Source of the DNA: Megaleporinus macrocephalus
Lineage: Eukaryota; Chordata; Actinopteri; Characiformes; Anostomidae
Direction: 5' to 3'
Assembly: GCA_021613375.1 (NCBI GenBank)
Contig: CM038728.1
Coordinates: 35,283,799-35,347,798 of the forward strand
Length of the DNA: 64,000 bases
In this document: piece after piece, positions 45,297-54,690 of the stretch
How positions within the stretch are numbered: position 1 is the first letter of the stretch
Layout: the number at the start of each line of letters is the position of its first letter
Made by a program: the position numbers and the translations under genes
Notes under the pieces: model-generated
Database searches by the model: none
Seen by the model: only the letters and a program-made list of their open reading frames with translations
Told to the model about the DNA's origin: nothing

Positions 45297-47558
45297 ACAG
45301 TGGTGTAGTGGTTAGTACGGTGGTGTAGTGGTTAGTACGGTGGTGTAGTGGTTAGTAAGGTGGTGTAGTGGTCAGTACGGTGGTATAGTGGTTAGTATGG
45401 TGGTGTAGTGGTTAGTACGGTGGTGTAGTGGTTAGTATGGTGGTGTAGTGGTTAGTATGGTGGTGTAGTGGTTAGTATGGTGGTGTAGTGGTTAGTACGG
45501 TGGTGTAGTGGTTAGTACGGTGGTGTAGTGGTTAGTATGGTGGTGTAGTGGTTAGTATGGTGGTGTAGTGGTTAGTACGGTGGTGTAGTGGTCAGTGTGG
45601 TGGTGTAGTGGTTAGTATGGTGGTGTAGTGGTTAGTATGGTGGTGTAGTGGTTAGTACGGTGGTGTAGTGGTTAGTACGGTGGTGTAGTGGTCAGTACGG
45701 TGGTGTAGTGGTCAGTACGGTGGTGTAGTGGTTAGTACGGTGGTGTAGTGGTTAGTACAGTGGTGTAGTGGTTAGTATGGTGGTGTAGTGGTTAGTACGG
45801 TGGTGTAGTGGTTAGTACGGTGGTGTAGTGGTTAGTACGGTGGTGTAGTGGTCAGTACGGTGGTGTAGTGGTCAGTACGGTGGTGTAGTGGTTAGTATGG
45901 TGGTGTAGTGGTTAGTATAGTGGTGTAGTGGTTAGTACGGTGGTGTAGTGGTCAGTACGGTGGTGTAGTGGTTAGCATGGTGGTGTAGTGGTTAGTATGG
46001 TGGTGTAGTGGTCAGTACGGTGGTGTAGTGGTTAGTATGGTGGTGTAGTGGTCAGTACGGTGGTGTAGTGGTTAGTACGGTGGTGTAGTGGTTAGTATGG
46101 TGGTGTATTAGTGGTTAGTATGGTGGTGTAGTGGTTAGTATGGTGGTGTAGTGGTCAGTACGGTGGTGTAGTGGTTAGTATGGTGGTGTAGTGGTTAGTA
46201 TGGTGGTGTATTAGTGGTTAGTATGGTGGTGTAGTGGTCAGTATGGTGGTGTAGTGGTCAGTACGGTGGTGTAGTGGTCAGTATGGTGGTGTAGTGGTCA
46301 GTACGGTGGTGTAGTGGTTAGTATGGTGGTGTAGTGGTTAGTATGGTGGTGTATTAGTGGTTAGTATGGTGGTGTAGTGGTTAGTATGGTGGTGTAGTGG
46401 TCAGTACGGTGGTGTAGTGGTTAGTACGGTGGTGTAGTGGTCAGTACGGTGGTGTAGTGGTTAGTACGGTGGTGTAGTGGTTAGTATGGTGGTGTAGTGG
46501 TCAGTACGGTGGTGTAGTGGTTAGTACGGTGGTGTAGTGGTTAGTATGGTGGTGTAGTGGTCAGTACGGTGGTGTAGTGGTTAGTATGGTGGTGTAGTGG
46601 TTAGTACGGTGGTGTAGTGGTTAGTACGGTGGTGTAGTGGTTAGTATGGTGGTGTATTAGTGGTTAGTATGGTGGTGTAGTGGTTAGTATGGTGGTGTAG
46701 TGGTCAGTACGGTGGTGTAGTGGTTAGTACGGTGGTGTAGTGGTCAGTACGGTGGTGTAGTGGTTAGTACGGTGGTGTAGTGGTTAGTATGGTGGTGTAG
46801 TGGTCAGTACGGTGGTGTAGTGGTTAGTACGGTGGTGTAGTGGTTAGTATGGTGGTGTAGTGGTCAGTACGGTGGTGTAGTGGTTAGTACGGTGGTGTAG
46901 TGGTTAGTATGGTGGTGTAGTGGTTAGTACGGTGGTGTAGTGGTTAGTATGGTGGTGTAGTGGTCAGTACGGTGGTGTAGTGGTCAGTATGGTGGTGTAG
47001 TGGTCAGTACGGTGGTGTAGTGGTCAGTATGGTGGTGTAGTGGTCAGTACGGTGGTGTAGTGGTCAGTATGGTGGTATAGTGGTTAGTATGGTGGTGTAG
47101 TGGTTAGTACGGTGGTGTAGTGGTTAGTATGGTGGTGTAGTGGTCAGTATGGTGGTGTAGTGGTCAGTATGGTGGTGTAGTGGTCAGTATGGTGGTGTAG
47201 TGGTCAGTACGGTGGTGTAGTGGTCAGTACGGTGGTGTAGTGGTTAGTATGGTGGTGTAGTGGTCAGTACGGTGGTGTAGTGGTTAGTATGGTGGTGTAG
47301 TGGTCAGTACGGTGGTGTAGTGGTTAGTACGGTGGTGTAGTGGTTAGTAAGGTGGTGTAGTGGTTAGTACGGTGGTGTAGTGGTTAGTATGGTGGTGTAG
47401 TGGTTAGTACGGTGGTGTAGTGGTTAGTATGGTGGTGTAGTGGTCAGTACGGTGGTGTAGTGGTCAGTATGGTGGTGTAGTGGTCAGTACGGTGGTGTAG
47501 TGGTTAGTATGGTGGTGTAGTGGTCAGTACGGTGGTGTAGTGGTCAGTATGGTGGTGT
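45297..47558 (+). repeat. 20-bp array A2: GGTGGTGTAGTGGTTAGTAC, about 113 copies
   Basis: The first unit is preceded by GACAGCACAGTGGTGTAGTG, which matches the intact head (GGCGGCACGGTGGTGTAGTG) of the tRNA-like fish repeat, so the array starts exactly at an element head. Phase is perfect until 46105. Four 23-bp units with GTATTAGTGG (46105, 46208, 46351, 46654) mark higher-order repeats. Variation is nearly limited to TTAG/TCAG and TAT/TAC. Each monomer carries the A-box match TGGTGTAGTGG. Confidence 0.97.
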
Positions 47559-47845
47559 AGGAGATCAAAGAAGATCAGAACTGTATCAGAACTCGATTAA
47601 CGTAATCAGATTTGTAGTATCTCTTGTGGTTTAAACTTAATCAACAACAACCACATTGAACAACATGCTCAGCGCTGAACGGCACCTGCAGATCACACAC
47701 AGCTCACTGACTAAGATCAACTGATGTTAGCTAACCACATTAACCAGCGTTCATAGTCCACGGTCTACCTGCCTTCACCCGATGAGGCTGGGATTGGGAC
47801 TGGCAGGATAAAGCAGATGATGATGGATAGATGGACATCACTGAT
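47559..47845 (+). repeat. Duplicate of R2 end plus tRNA-like repeat tail
   Basis: The interval 47562-47745 repeats 45066-45275 (GATCAAAGAAGATCAGAACT ... CACATTAACCAGCGTT). Then CCTGCCTTCACCCGATGAGG, CTGGGATTGGGACTGG and GGATAAAGCAGATGATGATG (47768-47825) is the tail of the same repeat whose head founded the array. Confidence 0.78.
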
Positions 47846-49059
47846 TTTGATCTTTGGCAGATCCTCCTGTAGAAGACAGTGTGTAGTAGCAGCTGAGACG
47901 CTGGTGGATGTTGTTTGTTACGCTCATACTGGAAATGAAACTGCTCCGTCTCGTCTGGACGAGCGATTTGTTTTGCTGTTCTCGAGTGTTTTACTCACAT
48001 CTCGCGTCACTCCTGAATCCTCCAAGTGATTTATAATGATGTTTTTTTGCTACCCGGATTCCGGAGAGCGCAGAGAATGTAGGTACAAAGTTAGACAAAG
48101 TGTTTTCGAAGCCCATTAGCGCAGACATTTCCACTCGGATCAAACCCGCCTTCTACTCAGATGTGATAATCCAGTATGTTTATAGCTTTCCTTCATTTGC
48201 ATCGCGCGGTGCCAAAGCGGAGCATTAGCCCGAACACCAACCTGAGAGCGATGAACGTTTGTATCAAAACAGCTTCACGTAAACAGCCGCCGCTTCCCAT
48301 CCGTATTTCTCCCGGACGGCTCTCTGGATGCAAATATATATAAATATATATATAAATATATTCATTTATGCGATACGTATCATTTCTCCATTCTCTATTC
48401 ATCTAAAGTTCACTCGAGTTTGCACCGTTGTTAGCCAAACGTATTGGAAGTGATTTGGCGGTAAAATAGAAAGACCCGGAACAACATATGTATGCAATAT
48501 TCCAGCGTCTCGCTGAATAGGAATTGATGCGATGCCACCCCGTGCAATTGAACACCAAATTCCTTCCCGCGTTCCGCTAATTCTTTTTTTTCTTTTTTTT
48601 CCGCCTGCGTGTTTGCGAGCGCCCGGGCTCCATGCAGAGCAAAAATCAATTTGCCATCTCGGATTGTCATATTCCTCCTCACCTACCCGCCCGCCTGCAA
48701 TTATTGTCTCCCGGCCACTTCTTGCTGAGAAAGGCTCCCCTGAGTGGCAATCCATTTTTTTATAAGCAGACAAACCCCTCCACACCCACACATGCACAGA
48801 CTCGAAGATTAGAGTCAGCTCCAGGTGACCCTGGCTTATGAAAGACAGAGAAAGAGGAGGAGAACGAGTCGGCTGCCTTCGTTCCCTGCCAAAGAAGGAG
48901 CGACGGACGGAGGAGCGCGTGTGCTGTTCATACTCGGATTCTTTGTAGTGTGGCAGCTTTTGAGATGCATCTTGTAAATACTTACTAAACATGAATATGA
49001 AAATCTAGTATTCTGAATATCGTCGCTATCCAAAGAAAACATGTTGTTAATTTTCATAT
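47846..49059. other. Unique GC-moderate region, strong conserved non-coding candidate
   Basis: The interval 48400-48960 is smooth and unique, including AAAAATCAATTTGCCATCTC, GCAATTATTGTCTCCCGGCC and AGTGGCAATCCATTTTTTTA. The minus strand is open for 197 codons here (48399-48992), the longest non-repetitive frame in the window. I see no domain, signal or family motif in it, and overlapping frames on plus are also open. A short (TATATAAA)n run lies at 48333-48360. I favour a regulatory element over an exon. Confidence 0.4.
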
Positions 49060-49210
49060 TTATTTTAATGTTATTTGAACATGACAGCTGCTCTCTGTGA
49101 ACGTGTCACGATGAATGGACCAATAGAAATGCTCCAAAATAGCTTAGAAGAAATTCTGGTTCCATTGACGTACATTAAAGGTGAAGAATGTGTTGAAGAT
49201 TTTTTCTTTG
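49060..49210 (+). repeat. Dispersed repeat family R1, copy 3
   Basis: CATGACAGCTGCTCTCTGTG, GGACCAATAGAAATGCTCCA, TTCTGGTTCCATTGACGTAC and ATTAAAGGTGAAGAATGTG follow in the same order as copies 1 and 2. Confidence 0.78.
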
Positions 49211-49218
49211 GACAAAAT

Positions 49219-50862
49219 CTGACCACTACACCACCATACTAACCACTACACCACCATACTAACCACTACACCACCGTACTGACCACTACACCACCATACT
49301 AACCACTACACCATCATACTAACCACTACACCACCGTACTAACCACTACACCACCATACTAACCACTACACCACCATACTAACCACTACACCACCATACT
49401 AACCACTACACCACCATACTAACCACTACACCCACCGTACTAACCACTACACCACCATACTAACCACTACACCACCATACTAACCACTACACCACCGTAC
49501 TAACCACTACACCACCGTACTGACCACTACACCACGTACTAACCACTACACCATCATACTAACCACTACACCACCATACTAACCACTACACCACCGTACT
49601 AACCACTACACCACCGTACTAACCACTACACCACCGTACTGACCACTACACCACCATACTAACCACTACACCACCATACTAACCACTACACCACCATACT
49701 GACCACTACACCACCATACTAACCACTACACCACCATACTAACCACTACACCATCATACTAACCACTACACCACCATACTAACCACTACACCATCATACT
49801 AACCACTACACCACCGTACTAACCAATACACCACCGTACTAACCACTACACCATCATACTAACCACTACACCACCGTACTGACCACAACACCACCATACT
49901 AACCACCACACCACCATACTGACCACTACAGCACCATACTGACCACTAAACCACCATACTAACCACTACACCACCATACTAACCACTACACCACCATACT
50001 AACCACTACACCACCGTACTAACCACTACACCACCATACTAACCACTACACCACCGTACTAACCACTACACCACCATACTGACCACTACACCACCATACT
50101 AACCACTACACCACCATACTAACCACTACACCACCATACTAACCACTACACCACCGTACTAACCACTACACCACCGTACTAACCACTACACCACCATACT
50201 AACCACTACACCACCATACTAACCACTACACCACCATACTAACCACTACACCACCATACTAACCACTACACCACCATACTAACCACTACACCCACCATAC
50301 TGACCACTACACCACCATACTAACCACTACACCACCATACTAACCACTACACCATCATACTAACCACTACACCACCATACTAACCACTACACCATCATAC
50401 TAACCACTACACCACCGTACTAACCACTACACCACCATACTAACCACTACACCACCGTACTAACCACTACACCACCGTACTGACCACTACACCACCGTAC
50501 TAACCACTACACCACCGTACTAACCACTACACCACCGTACTGACCACTACACCACCGTACTGACCACTACACCACCATAATAACCACTACACCACCATAC
50601 TAACCACTACACCACCATAATAACCACTACACCACCATACTAACCACTACACCACCATACTAACCACTACACCACCATACTAACCACTACACCACCATAA
50701 TAACCACTACACCACCATACTAACCACTACACCACCATAATAACCACTACACCACCATACTAACCACTACACCACCATAATAACCACTACACCACCATAC
50801 TAACCACTACACCACCGTACTAACCACTACACCACCATACTAACCACTACACCACCGTACTG
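49219..50862 (-). repeat. 20-bp array A3, minus orientation, about 82 copies
   Basis: The plus strand reads ACCACTACACCACCATACTA, the reverse complement of the A1/A2 monomer. It has the same dimorphic positions (AACC/GACC, CAT/CGT) plus ATCAT and ATAAT variants not common in A2. Single-base indels at about 49433, 49535 and 50291 shift the phase. No head or tail of the tRNA-like repeat is visible at either border. Confidence 0.97.
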
Positions 50863-51047
50863 CCATGATCAGTGATGTATATCACACAATTCGTACATTA
50901 TCATCAGCACTGATGAGCAAAAGACACTAAAATGAGAGACGGTTCAAATATTTCGACTCTAAATTGAGAACTCAACTTTAGTTTAACCAAGGAAGCTTCA
51001 GAGCCAACACAGGGCACAGCAGAGATTAAACCATCCTAAACATACGC
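50863..51047. other. Short unique spacer
   Basis: About 185 bp; nothing recognised. Confidence 0.5.
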
Positions 51048-51159
51048 TACACACATAAAAGTATTGGGACACACCTCTTAATGACTGAATTCCATTGTTT
51101 CACTCTGTCCCATTCCCTCAGGTGTATATAGTCAAGCAGCTAACCCTACAGTCTGTCTT

Positions 51160-51900
51160 TACACACACTAGTGAAAGAGTGCGAGGTTCCAAAGAGCTAC
51201 TGAACTCCAGCGTGGTCTGTAATAGGATAGACTGTTACAACAAGTCAGTTAGTGAAACATCTTCCCTCCTAGATTTTTACCATCAGCTGTGAGAGTTTTA
51301 TTGAACAGTGGAAGTGTTTAGAAATCACAGTAACTCAGTCTCTGCTGACCAATAACTGTAGAGTTCTGACCTCCTCTGGCTTTAACATCAGCACTAACAC
51401 TGTGTAGCTTCATGCCCGAGGAGCCGCACACAAGCCTCACATCACCAAGCACAATGCCAGACGTCGGATGGAGTGAAGCTCCGTCGCTGAAGCAGTGGAC
51501 AAATGTTCTGTGGAGTGACCAATCACGCTTCTCTATCTGCTCAGTCTGATGGACGAGTCTGGTTTTGGAGAACGTTACCTGCCTGACTGTACTGTGACTG
51601 TAAAATTTGGTTGAGGTGGGATGATGATGCTATAGGGGTGTTTTTTAAGGGGTGGGCTGAGGACCCTTCGTTTCAGTGAAGGAAAATCGAAATGCTTCCA
51701 CAGACCAAGATATTTTGGATGCTTCCAACTTTGTGGGAACAGTTTTGGGATTTTCTGTTCCAGCCTGACTGACTGAGACCCGGTGTGGCAGCACCATATA
51801 GGCTGCTTGGGTGAGTTTTGATGTGGAAGAGTTTGACTGACCCAAACAGAGTGCTGACCTCAACCCCATCAACACCTCTGTGATGAACTAGCAAGGTGGA
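51160..51900 (+). pseudogene. Tc1-type transposase relic
   Basis: This is a dead Tc1-family DDE transposase. Blocks in order: SKELLNSSVV with IDCYNKSVSETSSLLDF (51185-51280), matching the first helix-turn-helix of a common fish Tc1 lineage (usually SKELSEFQRG...CNKSIREI). Next come a stretch equivalent to SKPYITKCNAKRRM (51430-51470) and LWSDQSRFSIC with DGRVW (51515-51565), the first catalytic block, normally WSDESRFS, with the E changed to Q. Then a G-rich VWGCF-like stretch (51600-51650), PSFQ and LPTLWEQFWD (51720-51760), and DLNPINTSVMN (51858-51893) in place of DLNPIEHLWDE, with the catalytic Glu changed to Asn. Parts between blocks are deleted and frames shift, so it is inactive. Host relatives are about 340 residues. 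The 76- and 73-codon minus frames are shadows. Confidence 0.85.
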
Positions 51901-51971
51901 CTAATTCAATATTAATGCCTATGGGGTTAAAATAGGGGTCCTAAAAGTTCCTATAGGCGTGCCTATATGTT

Positions 51972-52530
51972 TGTCTGTGTCTCAAACCATAGTGAGTTTC
52001 TAAGTAGGCTGTCTAGGTAGCAGCTGTGTAAGTAGCAGCGTTCTCTCCTCATCTCTCCTCTTAAAACAGATTGTTCCCGCCCACTGCAGCACGCGATCAG
52101 TGGTTTAACTGGTTGCTAAGCTACTGGCCGGCTATCCAAAACAATAGCACGAGGCTTAAAAATCTGCTAGCATAAATGCTAATGTCTGGAGTATAAAGTG
52201 TAAATGGTGAAGGACTCGTTACAGAGTTGATAATAAAATACTGTTCTGTGTGATTATATGACCAGAAACACATTAAAACTCCAGAGAATCAAAATAACTC
52301 ACATTTTAAAACCACTTCACTGCTCCTAGATTAGCCTGCACTGCATCATGGGATTGTCTTAGCGGCTGAGGAAGAGTTCGATGCTTCTTTAAAATCAGGT
52401 GTAAATAAGGTTCCTCAGTAGCAGCATGTTTAAGGTATGTAAGTATTGGGACAGTCTACATGTCGGGAGCGCATACTATGACGTAAAATGCTGCCTATGT
52501 AGGAGATCAGTAGGATTTGAGACACAGCCC
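51972..52530 (+). mobile_element. TIR element M1, copy 2
   Basis: The ends are GTCTGTGTCTCAAACC and GGATTTGAGACACAGCCC, inverted. The interior shared with copy 1 is CTAAGTAGGCTGTCTAGGTA, TTCTCTCCTCATCTCTCC, CCCGCCCACTGCAGC and GTCTACATGTCGGGAGCGCA. It has no minisatellite. About 350 bp between CTGCAGC (52088) and AGTCTACATG (52452) is absent from copy 1 and itself ends with AGTATTGGGACA, a Tc1-end-like motif. Confidence 0.8.
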
Positions 52531-52541
52531 TTATAGTGTAG

Positions 52542-53344
52542 TTTACCCAGTTCTAAGCTGATACAGATGATAGAGTGATATGAGGACAATTCAGTTTATT
52601 GTATGCGATGTGGAAAGACTGGAAGCTCAGAGTGATGTTGGCTACAGTCAGGATTCTGTTTTAATTCTTTAAAAAGAAGAAGTTGGCTGTTACTGCGTTC
52701 CTCTTTTGCAGAAGCTTAAATCGGCTTTGTATTCGCTTCTGATTTGACTTCCTTTTTAAGTGATTAAAAGTTATCTTAATGGCGCACTGGTGCCAAAATG
52801 TAACTGCAGCACCGTTTAAGGAGGAACGGAATAAGATGCTGGCAAAAAGCAGCAAATCCAACTTTCATCCCCGTTTCCACGACTGTGAAACATGTTTGGT
52901 TTAGTTTTTGTTCCGTGTATCATTTCTAGTAATCATTTATTGCGATTTGAAGCGTGGAATAAAATAAAGATCTGTGGTTCAGGATTTATAGAAAGTGGTT
53001 CTGTGAGAATAATTTGCGTTAGACTGGCTGGTGAGCAGCGCTGGAGTTGTTCAAAGCTGGTAATTAAACTTTCAAACTCGGGTTCTCTCCTGCTTTACAC
53101 TCTCCTCCAGTAAAAAGGAGAAACTGTAGAGCTGTAATGACTTTTTAACCCCTTCAGACTTGAAGGTCTGGGGGGGACACAGTTCTAAAGGGGTAGCTGA
53201 GGGGGTCAGTTCACTCCTATGAAATCTGGCTGGTCACCACAGACGCCACCCCAAGTTTCCATCAAGCAATTTCTTTCCATTGTGCTGACAAACTGGTTTG
53301 CTATTGGTGGAAATATTAATGCTCACTGACCCATCACTCCAAAC
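52542..53344. other. Unique region with a repeat R3 scrap
   Basis: GCAGCACCGTTTAAGGAGGA at 52807 is a fragment of repeat R3. Otherwise unique; the 73-codon plus frame at 52892-53113 has no family motif. A GGGGGGG run lies near 53171. Confidence 0.45.
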
Positions 53345-53690
53345 ATGCCACCCGGACCACCGACCTCAGTGCCTACTGCAAACTTTACCACCAACAACAC
53401 TGCTCACAACCACACAGACCACCAACACCCACAGCCACCTGGGCCGCCACCACCACCAATGGGCCACAGCCCCCTAACCCACAGCCATCCGGACCACCGT
53501 CACCACTACCCACAGCCACCCAGACTGCAACCCGGACCACAGGCATCAGTGCCCACTTCAACCTGGAAAACCAACACCACAGCCCACAGCCACTCAGACC
53601 ACCAACCCTCACAGCCACCTGGACTACCACCCCCAATGCTCACAACCACCCTGACCACTGTCCCCCTTTTCTAGAAGTAAGAGGGGGATA
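53345..53690 (+). repeat. Degenerate CACCACAGCCAC minisatellite, two large units of about 180 bp
   Basis: The short period is CACAGCCACC-CAGACCACCAAC. On top of it a longer unit repeats: CCCGGACCACCGACCTCAGT at 53351 and CCCGGACCACAGGCATCAGT at 53531. The Pro/His/Thr-rich 109-codon plus frame over it has no signal or domain and is probably an artefact of the repeat. Confidence 0.8.
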
Positions 53691-54690
53691 CTGCACTAGC
53701 TTAAAGCAGGGGTCAACACATTTTTCCACCCAAGGTCAAAGTGGGTGCGGGTTATCATTTCATCCAGGCGGCTCACGCTCGATTCCACTCATATAAACTA
53801 AAAATAACATTCAGAGAGTTTCTGTTCGGCTGGAATGAAGAACCTGTGGATCTACGAGTATAAGACTGCTAAGAGATTAGAAATATCCGAGGCCTCTCGT
53901 TTAGGAGGCGAGTCTACTAGGTTCTGTTTTTCAGTCTTGTTTTCCTGAGAAAGGACTCTTTTCAGGACTCGTGGGAAGCAGGTGATTTCTGCTCTTAGCG
54001 ATGTGTTTACTCGGTGAAATGGGAGTAGCGCCTGCTTCATGGCGGGGTTTCTGGAGTGTGACGGAGGGGCTGTGAATAAGAGCCGAATTTCCCATTTGAT
54101 GTTCGCGAGGCTTTCAACAGGGCCGACTTTGTGATCCATCACTTTATGACATAATTGCTCCTTTTGATATTAATAAGAAATGGAGCATAATATCTGCTTA
54201 ATGTGCGGCATCTTGAACCGTGTGTTCCTTACAAACGCTTTCCTTTCAAACTATGATAATAATGATAATTACTAACATTAGGCACTAATTGCTGGGGACC
54301 TCTAATTGCATTTTTCTCTACACAGATGGAGCTTCTCTTTGTGCAGCCTTGCAACAGGTTGCATCAGACCATAAATTTGTATTGGAATATGCACACGAGA
54401 TGTGGCCACAGACGAGCCACTGGAATATTAGACCCCGTAAATTTATGATTTTTGACTCTCCTCTGATGATCTGTCGAGATTTATGCTCTTTGTAGTCTGA
54501 CAGAGCACCAAACATTAATAGTTTCTGACCCGTGGTGGATATTTGATATTGATTTAATTGGATTTCAAAGCTGCTATTTGTGTAAATTAGCCTACGCTGG
54601 TAATACATGCAATGATTACTGAAGTCAAGCAATTTGATAGCACTTGAAGAGACGCAGTAAACATCATATTCATTTGCATGTACATGACCA
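53691..54690. other. Unique region, strong conserved non-coding candidate
   Basis: From about 54000 to 54680 the sequence is smooth, unique and rich in TAAT-type motifs (GATAATAATGATAATTACTA, ATTAGGCACTAATTGCTGGG, GATTTAATTGGATTTCAAAG). That texture is typical of deeply conserved vertebrate non-coding elements. Both strands have open frames (54289-54495 plus, 54318-54701 minus) with no family motif. It ends sharply at the 41-bp array. Confidence 0.45.

Larger units (their letters stand above)
51048..52541 (+). mobile_element. Degraded Tc1-like transposon, probably split by nested TIR element M1
   Basis: The left end, CTACACACATAAAAGTATTGGGACAC, fits the known fish Tc1 terminal repeat (TACACTATATGGACAAAAGT ATTGGGACAC). 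The transposase relic follows, then ATGGGGTTAAAATAGGGGTC, which corresponds to the usual region after the stop codon. The final terminal repeat is not continuous, but TATAGTGTAG at 52532, just after M1, could be its outer end. The right boundary is therefore inferred. Confidence 0.7.

Noticed and set aside
53345..53674. Pro/His/Thr-rich 109-codon frame resembling a mucin or proline-rich protein
   Set aside because: It follows a degenerate CACCACAGCCAC minisatellite with no signal peptide or flanking exon evidence.
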